64,000 bases of DNA from Acinetobacter amyesii (GCF_002018365.1 NZ_MVKX01000003.1:124001-188000), one strand, 5' to 3'. Positions 35,046 through 44,135 are shown, numbered from the stretch's first letter. The notes: generated by a model not told the origin, from the sequence alone. Numbers and translations: made by a program.

Positions 35046-35504
35046 ATGCTAAAACAAATATTTGTTGCTGCAACTTTGGTTTCAACTTTAGTGGTGACAG
35101 GCTGTGAAAGCATGCCTGCACAAGACAACACCATAACTGAAAATTTAAACCTATTACAAAACCGTACTTGGATTGCCACTCAGATTGGCAACACCCCAAT
35201 CAAAACAGCACCCAATGCGCATAATATTCCAAGCATTCAATTCGATGCGGCTTCAAAACGTGTCTCAGGTGCAGATGGCTGTAATCGTATCATGGGCGGC
35301 TATAATGCTGGCAAAGATACCATAACGTTTGGCCCGATTGCAGCGACACAGATGGCTTGTCTTAATAACAATGGGCTAGACCGACAGTACCATGCAGCAC
35401 TCGAAAAAGTAACGCATTATCAAGTTTTTGGAAAAACCTTGAAATTGCTAGACCATCATGGCAATTTATTAATTCAATATGAAAGCGCCGTTCAACCGCG
35501 TTAA
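35046..35504 (+). CDS. META-domain lipoprotein (HslJ-like)
   Basis: 152 aa. Lipoprotein signal MLKQIFVAATLVSTLVVTGC (TGC lipobox, Cys20) followed by one META domain: NRTWIATQIGNTPI, SIQFDAASKRVSGADGCNRIMGGYNA, ITFGPIAATQMACL. HslJ-like proteins are envelope stress proteins, linked in E. coli to novobiocin resistance. Start: ATG at 35046 gives the lipoprotein signal and follows GGGGAAA; an in-frame ATG 27 bp upstream does not fit. A strong terminator follows. Confidence 0.87.
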   Translation: MLKQIFVAATLVSTLVVTGCESMPAQDNTITENLNLLQNRTWIATQIGNTPIKTAPNAHNIPSIQFDAASKRVSGADGCNRIMGGYNAGKDTITFGPIAATQMACLNNNGLDRQYHAALEKVTHYQVFGKTLKLLDHHGNLLIQYESAVQPR

Positions 35505-35512
35505 ATCATTTT

Positions 35513-35537
35513 AAAAAGTCTGCTTCGGCAGACTTTT
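35513..35537. terminator. Terminator after the META-domain gene
   Basis: AAAAAGTCTGC-TTC-GGCAGACTTTTTT. Confidence 0.88.
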
Positions 35538-35664
35538 TTATTCACTGTTCAGTCATGCCAGAGACATTTAATGCACATAAACTTGTGATTAGTATACAGA
35601 CGTACATTGCAGTTTTTAGCTATAACCCCATATTAAACATCAGGGAACAAGATAGGATTTCACT

Positions 35665-36189
35665 ATGCAACAAGCGGTATTTGGTGGTGGATGCTTTTGG
35701 TGTGTAGAAGCAGTTTTTCTACAACTTCAGGGCGTGCAAACAGTTGTCAGTGGTTATGCAGGGGGAATTACTCAGCATCCAAGCTATGAGCAAATCTGTG
35801 AGGGAAATACCCAACATGCAGAAGTCATTCAGATCAATTTTGATGACAGCCAAATCAGTTTTAGCCAATTGCTAGATGTATTTTTCGCAACTCACGATCC
35901 CACTACGCTGAACCGTCAAGGCAATGATGTCGGTACACAGTATCGCTCAGTGATTTTCTATCAGGACGACTCACAAAAGCAAATCGCTGAACAACGTATT
36001 GAAGAGTTAAAAGCAGAAGGCATCAATATCGTGACTGAACTCAGTCCAATGCCGACCTTCTACCCTGCCGAAGAATATCATCAGAACTTCTTTGCACGTA
36101 ACCCAAACCAAGGCTACTGTAATTTTTCAATACCACCTAAACTCATGAAATTACGTAGCAAATTTCAAGAGCTACTCAAATCTGAGTGA
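35665..36189 (+). CDS. msrA: Peptide-methionine (S)-S-oxide reductase MsrA
   Basis: Repairs the S-epimer of oxidised methionine. 174 aa. Catalytic Cys lies in the [12 protein letters not shown] signature at residues 8-19; [38 protein letters not shown] and [10 protein letters not shown] are the further family blocks. A resolving Cys is probably in GYCNFSIPP near the C-terminus. Stands alone; converges on exbD across a shared terminator. Confidence 0.95.
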   Translation: MQQAVFGGGCFWCVEAVFLQLQGVQTVVSGYAGGITQHPSYEQICEGNTQHAEVIQINFDDSQISFSQLLDVFFATHDPTTLNRQGNDVGTQYRSVIFYQDDSQKQIAEQRIEELKAEGINIVTELSPMPTFYPAEEYHQNFFARNPNQGYCNFSIPPKLMKLRSKFQELLKSE

Positions 36190-36226
36190 TCTAATTAAAC
36201 AGCATCTATTTTCAAAATAGAGACAT

Positions 36227-36258
36227 AAAAAAAAGCGACATTTCAGTCGCTTTTTTTT
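36227..36258. terminator. Bidirectional terminator between msrA and exbD
   Basis: AAAAAAAAGCGAC-ATTTCA-GTCGCTTTTTTTT; A and T runs allow use from both strands. Confidence 0.9.
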
Positions 36259-36277
36259 AGCTATCTTTACTCAGTGC

Positions 36278-36682
36278 TTAGTTATCACTGGCAAAGGCGA
36301 TATCGCTGAGTCCGGCTCCACTCGCACGCGACATCACTTGCGCAACTGTGTCATAACGTGATTCTTTATCGGCTTTTAATACCAATGCAGGTTTACGCTC
36401 TTGCTGACCAGCTGTATTTAGACGACTTTCTAAATCTTCGAGCGTGACAATATCACCATTCCAAGCGATATCACCCGCTGAGTTAATGCTGATGGTTACG
36501 CTTTCAGGCGGCAGATCAATCACTTCTGCAGTCGTTTGTGGCAAGGTTAATGGAATTGATGGGTTGGCAACAGTCGCAGTCACCAAGAAGATGATCATCA
36601 ATACCAACATAATATCGATGAGCGGAATGAGGTTCATCTCATTCATGCCAGCATCGTTGTCTTCACCCAATTGAAAAGCCAT
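36278..36682 (-). CDS. exbD: Biopolymer transport protein ExbD
   Basis: 134 aa. Single N-terminal membrane span with the essential Asp (NLIPLIDIMLVLMIIFLVTA), then a small periplasmic domain (PESVTISINSAGDIAWNG). Part of the ExbB-ExbD motor that uses proton flow to energise TonB. Its start overlaps the exbB stop by one base. Last gene of tonB-exbB-exbD. Confidence 0.95.
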   Translation of the reverse strand: MAFQLGEDNDAGMNEMNLIPLIDIMLVLMIIFLVTATVANPSIPLTLPQTTAEVIDLPPESVTISINSAGDIAWNGDIVTLEDLESRLNTAGQQERKPALVLKADKESRYDTVAQVMSRASGAGLSDIAFASDN

Positions 36683-37305
36683 TAAGCTTGACCTCCAGCT
36701 AAACTTTGCTGTGCAGTTTTCACGTCTTCTTTCTTCGCAGCAGAATCTTGTTGCAACATCGTGTCAATCAATAAACCATGTGCTTGATCTTGCAATTCAT
36801 TCGACAGTGTACGGTTAAAACGAACACAGATGTTATAAGCCAATACCGCAGGAATCGCCACAGCCAAACCAAGACCGGTCATGATCAAAGCTTCACCGAC
36901 TGGAGTTGCCACTTGCGCTAAACCCGCTTGACCGCTTTTACCCACTGCTACAAGGGCATGGAAAATACCCCATACTGTACCGAACAAACCTACGAACGGT
37001 GCAATTGAAGCAATCGTACCCAATACAGATACGCCTTTTTCAGCATTGGATTTTTCTACCGAAATTTGACGTAGTAATGCTTGTTCAGCCACAGCCTTAC
37101 GTTGTTCAAAAGCCAAAGGAGCAAATTTCGCTTTCAGTTTGCTTAGTGCATCTGCAAGGTGGTTATACGCCACTTGCTTGAGCTGACGTGTGCCCATAAT
37201 ACGAAGAACGAAGATCGTCCAAGTCGCAATCGACATTGCAAGTAACACGAAATACAGTGTTTTGCTGACTGCATCTGCATGTTGCCAATAAACTGAAAAG
37301 TTCAT
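36682..37305 (-). CDS. exbB: Biopolymer transport protein ExbB (MotA/TolQ/ExbB channel)
   Basis: 207 aa with three membrane segments: SKTLYFVLLAMSIATWTIFVLRI, and the conserved pair SIAPFVGLFGTVWGIFHAL and PVGEALIMTGLGLAVAIPAVLAYN. Proton-channel scaffold around ExbD. Follows tonB by 30 nt. Confidence 0.95.
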   Translation of the reverse strand: MNFSVYWQHADAVSKTLYFVLLAMSIATWTIFVLRIMGTRQLKQVAYNHLADALSKLKAKFAPLAFEQRKAVAEQALLRQISVEKSNAEKGVSVLGTIASIAPFVGLFGTVWGIFHALVAVGKSGQAGLAQVATPVGEALIMTGLGLAVAIPAVLAYNICVRFNRTLSNELQDQAHGLLIDTMLQQDSAAKKEDVKTAQQSLAGGQA

Positions 37306-37335
37306 ATTCGAACTCCTAATGGGTTAGCCGGAATC

Positions 37336-38100
37336 TTAATTAAGTTTAAAGTTAAATGGTTGATCAACTCGCGTCGGAGTTGCCACACCATTATCAATAT
37401 ATTTGGATAAACGCGCACGCTTCACTGCTGCAGTCACTTTACGGTTCACAGCAGCGCCACAAGTCGAGTTTTTAATCGTTGCTGATTCGATTTTACCTTC
37501 AGCACTTGCTGCAATCGCAACTTCAACTGTACACGACGCTTTTAATTCACCATCTTCAAATTGAACATTCGGTTTCTTAATCCAACTGACACCATTACCA
37601 ATGCTGACTGTTTTAGGTGTCGGTGGCGCAGGTGGTGCTGGAGGCGCAGGTGGTGGTGCAACAGGTGCCGGAGGTGTTGGTTCAACACGAACGACTTTCG
37701 TTTCAGACACCACAGTTGAAACAACAGGTGTTGGTGGTACGTTTTTGACCGCTTCAACAGTTGGTTTCGGCGCATCTTTCTTTTTCACCTGTTCCACTTT
37801 TTCCACTTTCTTCGGTGGTGGTGGTAACGGCTTATCTACAATTTTAACTTCTTTTGGCTTTGGTGGCTCTTTCTTCGGTTCTGGTTTTGGCTTCGGAGGT
37901 TCAGGTTTCTTCTCTTCAACAATCTTCACAAAACGAACTTTAATCGGATCTTTTTCGATCGGTTTAAGTTCTGGTGCTTTCATATTGCTGACCGCCCACA
38001 ATACCCCCATATGCCCTACCACAACAGCAAGAAGCGCAGTAATGATTTTCTTTTTCATCGGGTTAGGTGATTGCATCATTGGAGCGGGAGATTGACTCAT
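37336..38100 (-). CDS. tonB: Energy transducer TonB
   Basis: 254 aa. N-terminal membrane anchor (IITALLAVVVGHMGVLWAV, residues about 19-37), a long Pro/Lys/Glu rod (EKKPEPPKPKPEPKK..., later an Ala/Pro-rich part with PAPPAPPAPP), and a C-terminal TonB domain (SCTVEVAIAASAEGKIESATIKNST). It would drive the two receptors at 11-16 kb. A Fur-like palindrome lies 96 bp upstream. The opposite strand has a long Gly-rich open frame that is only the mirror of the proline rod. Confidence 0.95.
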   Translation of the reverse strand: MSQSPAPMMQSPNPMKKKIITALLAVVVGHMGVLWAVSNMKAPELKPIEKDPIKVRFVKIVEEKKPEPPKPKPEPKKEPPKPKEVKIVDKPLPPPPKKVEKVEQVKKKDAPKPTVEAVKNVPPTPVVSTVVSETKVVRVEPTPPAPVAPPPAPPAPPAPPTPKTVSIGNGVSWIKKPNVQFEDGELKASCTVEVAIAASAEGKIESATIKNSTCGAAVNRKVTAAVKRARLSKYIDNGVATPTRVDQPFNFKLN

Positions 38101-38195
38101 TAAACTCAGTTACCTTGAAGAAGCGATTGCATTTATTTTGTCAAAAATACAATCATGCTCATCGGTTAGCACAATTAAAGTACGGCAATAATAAA

Positions 38196-38210
38196 TGAGA
38201 AGTGTTTTCA
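38196..38210. promoter_or_regulatory. Fur-like box before tonB-exbB-exbD
   Basis: TGAGAAGTGTTTTCA, 10 of 14 matches to the Fur 7-1-7 core, inside a wider imperfect palindrome AAATGAGAA-GTG-TTTTCATTT. Confidence 0.6.
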
Positions 38211-38261
38211 TTTGCAACTATTAATTCGTCAGTTTTAATGACTTTTTTTAATCATAATATA

Positions 38262-38292
38262 AAAAAGGCATACCTAAAGTATGCCCTTTTAT
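38262..38292 (-). terminator. Terminator after purU
   Basis: GGCATAC-CTAAA-GTATGCC; on the minus strand it ends in six T. Confidence 0.85.
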
Positions 38293-38310
38293 TCAAAAAT
38301 TCATCTCGTT

Positions 38311-39177
38311 TTATTGAAATACAACAGTTTTATTACCATCGACAATAATACGATCTTCAAGATGCCATTTGACTGCACGTGCGAGCACATTACGTTCTAC
38401 GTCCTGACCTAACTCACGCAATTGTTCAACAGTAAAGTCGTGGCTTACACGCTCTACGTCTTGCTCAATAATCGGCCCTTGGTCAAGATCAGCAGTCACA
38501 TAGTGCGCTGTCGCACCAATCAACTTCACACCTTTTTCATGCGCTTGTTTATATGGGTTCGCACCAACAAAGGCTGGGAGGAATGAATGGTGAATGTTGA
38601 TCACTTTCATTTCCCATTTTTGAACAAATTCTTCGTCTAAAATTTGCATATAACGAGCAAGAACCAATAAATCATTGCCTTGCATCAATTGATCAATTTG
38701 CTCATAAGCTTCACGTTTGTTTTCTTTGTTCACAGGAACAACTTCAAACGGAATACCGAAATTTTCTACAGATTCACGTAAAGCCTCGTGATTAGACACG
38801 ACTTTGGTGATTTCACATGGCAAACCACCACGTGCATGACGCCATAACAGTTCAAGCAAAGCATGGTCAACTTTAGACACCAAGATACCGACTTTCTTCA
38901 CATCACTGACTAAAGCTAAACGCCAGTGCATGTTGTAACGCTCAGCAACATTGCTCGCAAATGTTTGAGTTAGACTTTCTTTACGGCTTTGTAGATTGTC
39001 CAATTCGAACTCAACACGCATGAAGTATCGCCCCCCTTGAGCTTCAGTCGCGTATTGATCAAGTGCGGTAATATTTGCTCCCTGATGATACAAAAAGCTC
39101 GATACAGCTTGCACAATCCCTGGTTTATCTTCACAGGTAATGAGTAAGCGTGCTGTGTTAGCGGTCGACATATTCAT
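38311..39177 (-). CDS. purU: Formyltetrahydrofolate deformylase
   Basis: Hydrolyses 10-formyl-tetrahydrofolate to formate and tetrahydrofolate, balancing one-carbon pools. 288 aa. N-terminal ACT domain (RLLITCEDKPGIVQAVSSFLYHQGANI), then a formyltransferase-type domain with VINIHHSFLPAFVGANPY (catalytic His) and GATAHYVTADLDQGPIIEQDV (catalytic Asp). Two in-frame ATGs at 39177 and 39171; neither has a clear ribosome site. Confidence 0.95.
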   Translation of the reverse strand: MNMSTANTARLLITCEDKPGIVQAVSSFLYHQGANITALDQYATEAQGGRYFMRVEFELDNLQSRKESLTQTFASNVAERYNMHWRLALVSDVKKVGILVSKVDHALLELLWRHARGGLPCEITKVVSNHEALRESVENFGIPFEVVPVNKENKREAYEQIDQLMQGNDLLVLARYMQILDEEFVQKWEMKVINIHHSFLPAFVGANPYKQAHEKGVKLIGATAHYVTADLDQGPIIEQDVERVSHDFTVEQLRELGQDVERNVLARAVKWHLEDRIIVDGNKTVVFQ

Positions 39178-39256
39178 GTTGGTTTATATCACTAATCAGT
39201 TAAATTGAAAAAAGAGCCGAGTATTCTAACGCTTTTTAAAGCCAGACTAAATAGTC

Positions 39257-39958
39257 TTATTCAGTAACCTGATGCTTTGCGTTTGAAAGACTTGCAAATA
39301 AGTCCGACGGCCCTAAAGTTTCGAGCAGTCGCTCATAGGTTTCACGGCTTTCACCACGTAGATATGCGCCTTCTAAGAACACCATTTGTCGCAGTGCTTG
39401 CCACACCCACTTTTCTTCCAAAGTGTTGGAGTCAGTAATATGGCCCGACATATAAAGGAAGTTGGTCCAGTTGGTCAGCACGATCCACAAGTTAATGGTT
39501 AAGGCCTCAATTTCAGAATCAGTCATCTGCATTAAGCCTGCATCAACAAAGGCACGATAAATTTTCTGCCCTTGTTGCATGACTTGACCAGCAAAACGTG
39601 GATACATTTTGCGGAAATCTTCATTATTTTCGACCAAGTGATAAACATCACGATGTAAAAAGCGATAAGCCCATAATTGACTACTTAGCACTTGGAAATA
39701 GCGAATTTTATCATTGGCATCAAGCTGACGATCATCAGGAAGCGCTAACATTTCTAGCGTTTCATGCTGATATTGCTCCATTAACTCCTTAATAATTTCA
39801 CTTTTATTTCGGAAATGGTAATACAAGTTACCTGGGCTCATTCCCAGTTCAGCAGCAATATGATTGGTTGTCACTGAACGCTCGCCACGCTCATTAAACA
39901 ACTGCAAACTCAGCTGCAAAATACGTTCTTTCGTTTTTAAGGTTTTGGTGTGAGACAT
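39257..39958 (-). CDS. TetR-family transcriptional regulator
   Basis: 233 aa. N-terminal TetR helix-turn-helix: KERILQLSLQLFNERGERSVTTNHIAAELGMSPGNLYYHFRNKSEII (residues about 10-57). The larger C-terminal half is a ligand and dimerisation domain with no recognisable pocket. Divergent from an aldehyde dehydrogenase gene, with a 20-bp palindrome between that gene's -35 and -10 elements, so it probably represses that gene and perhaps itself. The inducer is unknown, possibly an aldehyde or fatty acid. Confidence 0.9.
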   Translation of the reverse strand: MSHTKTLKTKERILQLSLQLFNERGERSVTTNHIAAELGMSPGNLYYHFRNKSEIIKELMEQYQHETLEMLALPDDRQLDANDKIRYFQVLSSQLWAYRFLHRDVYHLVENNEDFRKMYPRFAGQVMQQGQKIYRAFVDAGLMQMTDSEIEALTINLWIVLTNWTNFLYMSGHITDSNTLEEKWVWQALRQMVFLEGAYLRGESRETYERLLETLGPSDLFASLSNAKHQVTE

Positions 39959-40010
39959 CCTAAAACAACCATTTATTTCAAAGCATTAGAACACTAACAC
40001 ATAAAGTAAC

Positions 40011-40039
40011 TTGACTATTTAGAGTATTTGCTCTAAAAA
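40011..40039 (+). promoter_or_regulatory. Promoter with operator palindrome before the aldehyde dehydrogenase gene
   Basis: TTGACT (40011-40016), 17 nt, TAAAAA (40034-40039) as -35 and -10. The palindrome TTTAGAG-TATTTG-CTCTAAA (40018-40037) fills the spacer, a classic place for a repressor to block RNA polymerase. Confidence 0.6.
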
Positions 40040-40074
40040 TTAATTAATCGCTAATTTGGATATGGTCGTGCGAC

Positions 40075-41523
40075 ATGAATAGTCAGACAAAAACAACTTC
40101 AATGACACCACATTCTTTTGATCACCAGCATCTCAACAATATGTTGGAACAGCAGAAACAAGCGTATTTACGTTACCCATTGCCTACAGCGAAGGAACGT
40201 ATTGACCGTTTGGCTCGGCTTAAGCGTATCTTAGTTAAGTATCAAGATCAATTTGCTGATGCAATTAATCAAGACTATGGTAACCGTTCTATTGGTGAAA
40301 CCAAGATTGGTGAGTTACTTACATGTCTGGAACACATCAAATATTATAGCAAGCATTTGACAGACTGGATGAAACCATCCAAACGCCATGTCGGAATTAT
40401 TCACCAACCTGCAAAAGCATGGGTGCAATATCAACCGCTTGGTGTCGTCGGCATTATTACGCCATGGAACTACCCTCTGCTTCTTTCTATAGGCCCACTG
40501 ATTTGTGCTTTGGCTGCGGGCAACCATGCCATGATCAAAATTTCGAGTGCCTCTGCGGCATTCGGTGATGTGCTAGAAAAAGCTCTCGCAGAAGCATTTC
40601 CTCAAGAATTGGTCGCAGTCGTCAACGGTGGTGGCCCAATTTCAGATGCGTTTAGTCACCTTGCCTTCGACAAAATGATTTTTACTGGCTCGACCAATGT
40701 CGGTAAAACTGTCATGGCGGCAGCGTCTGAAAACTTAGTTCCTGTGATTTTAGAATTAGGCGGAAAGTCACCTGTATTGGTTCATCCGTCTATTGACCTT
40801 GCAGATGTCGCACAGCGTCTTGCTGTTGGTAAACTTTGGAATGCAGGTCAAACTTGTGTTGCACCTGACTATGTGTTCTTGCCTCGTGGTAAAACGGCTG
40901 AATTTTTAGATCACTATAAAGTGTGCGTTGAAGCCATGTACCCAAGTATTGCCCATAATCAGGACTACACCTCGATTATTAATGACAAGCAGTACAACCG
41001 CCTACAAGGTTATTTAGAAGATGCGCGTGATCAAGGCGCACAAATCATCAGTTTTAACCCACAAAATGAAGATGTGGACGCTGTACGTAAAATTGCACCG
41101 ACTGTTTTAACGGGTGTCACTCCAGACATGCAAATTATGCAGCATGAAATCTTCGGTCCGATCCTTCCGATCATGGAATATGATCAAATTGACGAGGTTA
41201 TTGCTTTTATTAATAGCCGTCCTCGTCCACTTGCTTTATACTATTTCGACTTTGATCAGGCACGTGCCGACTATGTCGCAACACGTACCCATTCAGGACA
41301 TTTCGGACAAAACACGGTATTAACCCATGTTGCTCAAGATGACCTGCCGTTTGGCGGTGTGGGGGCTTCGGGTATGGGGAAATATCATGGTCCAGAAGGT
41401 TTCTTCAGTTTGTCGCATGAACGCTCGGTGATGTCGAATCCAAAACTCTATAGTTTGAAATTCATTCTTCCACCGTTCAATAAGCCGATCCACAAACTGA
41501 TTTCGAAGACACTTCTTCGATAA
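40075..41523 (+). CDS. Aldehyde dehydrogenase, coniferyl-aldehyde dehydrogenase type
   Basis: NAD(P)-dependent oxidation of an aldehyde to the acid. 482 aa. Family blocks: GVVGIITPWNYPLLLSIGPL (cofactor binding), FTGSTNVGKTVM, the general base Glu in VILELGGKSPVLV, catalytic Cys in NAGQTCVAPDYVFLP, and HEIFGPILPIM. The C-terminal hydrophobic-basic tail (KFILPPFNKPIHKLISKTLLR) could bind a membrane, as in fatty-aldehyde dehydrogenases. Substrate may be coniferyl or long-chain aldehyde. Probably controlled by the divergent TetR protein. Confidence 0.88.
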   Translation: MNSQTKTTSMTPHSFDHQHLNNMLEQQKQAYLRYPLPTAKERIDRLARLKRILVKYQDQFADAINQDYGNRSIGETKIGELLTCLEHIKYYSKHLTDWMKPSKRHVGIIHQPAKAWVQYQPLGVVGIITPWNYPLLLSIGPLICALAAGNHAMIKISSASAAFGDVLEKALAEAFPQELVAVVNGGGPISDAFSHLAFDKMIFTGSTNVGKTVMAAASENLVPVILELGGKSPVLVHPSIDLADVAQRLAVGKLWNAGQTCVAPDYVFLPRGKTAEFLDHYKVCVEAMYPSIAHNQDYTSIINDKQYNRLQGYLEDARDQGAQIISFNPQNEDVDAVRKIAPTVLTGVTPDMQIMQHEIFGPILPIMEYDQIDEVIAFINSRPRPLALYYFDFDQARADYVATRTHSGHFGQNTVLTHVAQDDLPFGGVGASGMGKYHGPEGFFSLSHERSVMSNPKLYSLKFILPPFNKPIHKLISKTLLR

Positions 41524-41536
41524 ACGATCAAGGCAT

Positions 41537-41567
41537 GAACGATCACACTAGGTGATCGTTCGTTTTA
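41537..41567. terminator. Terminator after the aldehyde dehydrogenase gene
   Basis: GAACGATCAC-ACTAG-GTGATCGTTC followed by GTTTTAT. Confidence 0.78.
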
Positions 41568-41685
41568 TGCAAAATCGCTTGTCTTTTAAGCGCATTTTTG
41601 ATATAAAACGCCCCTTGAATGAATTCAATGTTTTTTTTGACTGGCCATACAGATTTGCTGTTGGCTAAATCAATGGAGTTACACC

Positions 41686-41922
41686 ATGTCTAAGGTTTGC
41701 CAAGTTACCGGCAAGCGTCCAGTCGTTGGTAACAACGTCTCACACGCCAACAACAAAACTAAACGCCGGTTCGAGCCGAACCTGCATCACCACCGTTTTT
41801 GGTTAGAAAGCGAAAAACGTTTCGTACGTCTTCGTCTAACTACTAAAGGTATGCGTATTATCGACAAATTGGGCATCGAAAAGGTTGTTGCTGACCTACG
41901 TGCTCAAGGTCAAAAGATCTAA
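41686..41922 (+). CDS. rpmB: 50S ribosomal protein L28
   Basis: 78 aa: [22 protein letters not shown] followed by [14 protein letters not shown] and [17 protein letters not shown]. Only one of the four zinc-ligand cysteines of the zinc-binding form remains, so this is the zinc-independent type. Followed 12 nt later by rpmG. Confidence 0.97.
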
Positions 41923-41934
41923 GGAGCTACGAAC

Positions 41935-42090
41935 ATGCGTGATAAAATTCGCCTAGTTTCTTCTGCTGGTACAGGTTATTTCTACACTACCACTAAGAAC
42001 AAACGTACTATGCCGGAAAAAATGGAAATCAAAAAATTTGATCCAAAAATCCGTCAACACGTAATCTTCAAAGAAGCTAAAATCAAATAA
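41935..42090 (+). CDS. rpmG: 50S ribosomal protein L33
   Basis: 51 aa, short enough to be missed by length filters. [20 protein letters not shown], then [17 protein letters not shown] and [14 protein letters not shown]. It lacks the CxxC pairs of zinc-binding L33, so it is the zinc-independent form. AAGGAG lies 9 nt upstream. Co-transcribed with rpmB, ending at the terminator at 42106. Confidence 0.97.
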
Positions 42091-42105
42091 TTTTAGTTTT
42101 TTGAA

Positions 42106-42135
42106 AAAAACGACCTGCTTAGGTCGTTTTTTTTT
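42106..42135. terminator. Terminator after rpmB-rpmG
   Basis: AACGACCT-GCTT-AGGTCGTT between A and T runs. Confidence 0.88.
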
Positions 42136-42232
42136 GCATTTTTTTTATTCGAATTGCTAAACTTTCAAAATGCTTTTTGGCACTTTTTGTGCTTGTCTTT
42201 TTTACCCTTAACTTAGGCTTAAGGAGTTTTTA

Positions 42233-43951
42233 GTGCCTCATGATGTAGAACTCATAATATTACTTGCTGTTGGCTTTGGTTTTGCCTTAATTTTTGGCTA
42301 TATTGCTGCACGCCTGCGACTTCCTCCCCTCATCGGCTATCTGATTGCCGGTATCATTATTAGCCCAAACACACCTGGGGTAGTTGGCGACATTCATCTC
42401 GCTAACCAATTGGCCGAACTCGGTGTCATGTTCCTGATGTTTGGCGTGGGTATGCACTTTTCACTCAATGATTTGATGCAAGTCCGTCGTATTGCCCTTC
42501 CCGGTGCCATTTTACAAATTGCAGTGGCGACCTTACTCGGTATGGGAATTTCCATGCTTTGGGGCTGGAGCATGGGCTCAGCCTTAGTGTTTGGCTTAAG
42601 TTTGTCGTGTGCAAGTACTGTCGTTCTACTCAAAGCCTTAGGTGATCGCGGCTTACTCAACTCCGTCAATGGTAAAATTGCCGTGGGTTGGCTCTTGGTT
42701 GAAGACTTGGTGATGGTTTTGGTCCTCGTCCTTCTGCCTGCTACTGCTGTACTGCTTGGCGGTCAACCGCTCACAGCAGGCAGTGCCGATGAAAATATTT
42801 GGCTGACCTTAGGTCTAACTTTACTCAAAGTTGCTGGCTTTATTGCCTTCATGCTGATCATTGGTAAACGCTTAGTGCCAATGATTATGCAAGTGGTTGC
42901 ACGCTTAGGCTCACGTGAATTATTCACGCTCACTGTGGTTGCAGCAGCCGTGTCTATTGCCTTTGGTGCCTACAAGGTATTTGGTGTATCCATGGCACTG
43001 GGCGCATTTTTTGCCGGCATGGTAGTCAAAGAATCTGACTTTAGCCACCGTGCAGAAGAAGAAACGCTTCCGCTTCGTGAAATTTTTTCGATCCTGTTCT
43101 TCGTCTCCGTCGGCATGCTGTTTGATCCACGGATCTTGATTGAACAACCGCTTCACGTCTTAGCTGTGGTCGGTATTATCATGATTGGTAAGACCATAGC
43201 TGCAATGGCATTGGTGTTGTTCTTCCGCTACCCCATCAATACCGCATTAACCGTTGGGGCAAGTTTGGCGCAAATTGGTGAGTTCTCATTTATTTTGGCG
43301 ACTTTAGGTGTATCTCTAAACCTCCTTTCTATGGAAGGACAAAACCTGATACTGGCAGGTGCTTTAATCTCGATTACGCTCAACTCATTTGTATTTTCAG
43401 CCATCGAGCCTATGCAGCGACTCATCCGTGAGCGCTCGAATTTGGCTCGTTTACTGGAACGTAGTAGTGACCCATTGGCCATGTTGCCGGATGAGGTCTC
43501 ACAGGATTATCTACGTGATCAGGTGGTACTGATTGGTCATGGTGAAGTCGGTCGTCGCATTACCCGTGAATTAATGAATGAAAACATTAAAGTGGTTATT
43601 GCTGAAGAAAACCGTGAAATCGTGGAAAACTTACGGGAAAAAGGCATCGCTGCGGTATCTGGTGTAGCAACAGAACCCGGCGTTTTAATTCAAGCCCATA
43701 TTCAACACGCACGCCTTTTGGTCATTTCACCTATGGATATTTTAGATATTCATAAAATTGTCGACATTGCCAAAATGCTGAATCCGTCTATCCAAGTATT
43801 GGTTTGTGCAGAAAGCAAAGAAGAAGCTGAAGTCATTCGTCGTGACAATGTCGGTGAGGTTTATTATGCCAAAGAGGAAATGGCGAAAAATATGAGCAAT
43901 CATATTTTAAATCAAATTCAAATTGCCCACCACCAAACACCGACACACTAA
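42233..43951 (+). CDS. CPA2-family cation/proton antiporter with TrkA-N domain (KefB/YbaL-like)
   Basis: 572 aa. The first 390 residues hold about 12 membrane segments (LIILLAVGFGFALIFGYIAARLRLPPLIGYLIAGIII at the start; LVEDLVMVLVLVLLP with the paired acidic residues ED; LGAFFAGMVVKESDF). The last 160 are a Rossmann-type TrkA-N/RCK domain beginning DQVVLIGHGEVGRRI. Probably exports K+ or another cation in exchange for H+. Closest in layout to YbaL/KefB. Start is GTG at 42233 with AAGGAG six nt upstream. Confidence 0.9.
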   Translation: MPHDVELIILLAVGFGFALIFGYIAARLRLPPLIGYLIAGIIISPNTPGVVGDIHLANQLAELGVMFLMFGVGMHFSLNDLMQVRRIALPGAILQIAVATLLGMGISMLWGWSMGSALVFGLSLSCASTVVLLKALGDRGLLNSVNGKIAVGWLLVEDLVMVLVLVLLPATAVLLGGQPLTAGSADENIWLTLGLTLLKVAGFIAFMLIIGKRLVPMIMQVVARLGSRELFTLTVVAAAVSIAFGAYKVFGVSMALGAFFAGMVVKESDFSHRAEEETLPLREIFSILFFVSVGMLFDPRILIEQPLHVLAVVGIIMIGKTIAAMALVLFFRYPINTALTVGASLAQIGEFSFILATLGVSLNLLSMEGQNLILAGALISITLNSFVFSAIEPMQRLIRERSNLARLLERSSDPLAMLPDEVSQDYLRDQVVLIGHGEVGRRITRELMNENIKVVIAEENREIVENLREKGIAAVSGVATEPGVLIQAHIQHARLLVISPMDILDIHKIVDIAKMLNPSIQVLVCAESKEEAEVIRRDNVGEVYYAKEEMAKNMSNHILNQIQIAHHQTPTH

Positions 43952-43981
43952 GATGTCTAATTAAGCGATTATGGGCGATAC

Positions 43982-44016
43982 AAAAAAGGCGATGCATTTA
44001 AGCATAGCCTTTTTTT
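43982..44016. terminator. Terminator after the antiporter gene
   Basis: AAAAGGC-G-ATGC-ATTTAA-GCAT-A-GCCTTTT, followed by further T. Confidence 0.83.
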
Positions 44017-44135
44017 AAACTAATAAAATTCAGTATTTTTAAAATTACAAATAATTGAATTTAAAAAATATATTGCTAAAATTAGCACCAAACAAAGCAT
44101 CATTTTAAAAACTTCAAACAAGATACGAGATAAAC

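Noticed and set aside
37601-38095. 164-aa glycine-rich open frame on the + strand
   Set aside because: It is the mirror of the proline/lysine-rich rod of TonB; no ribosome site and extreme composition.
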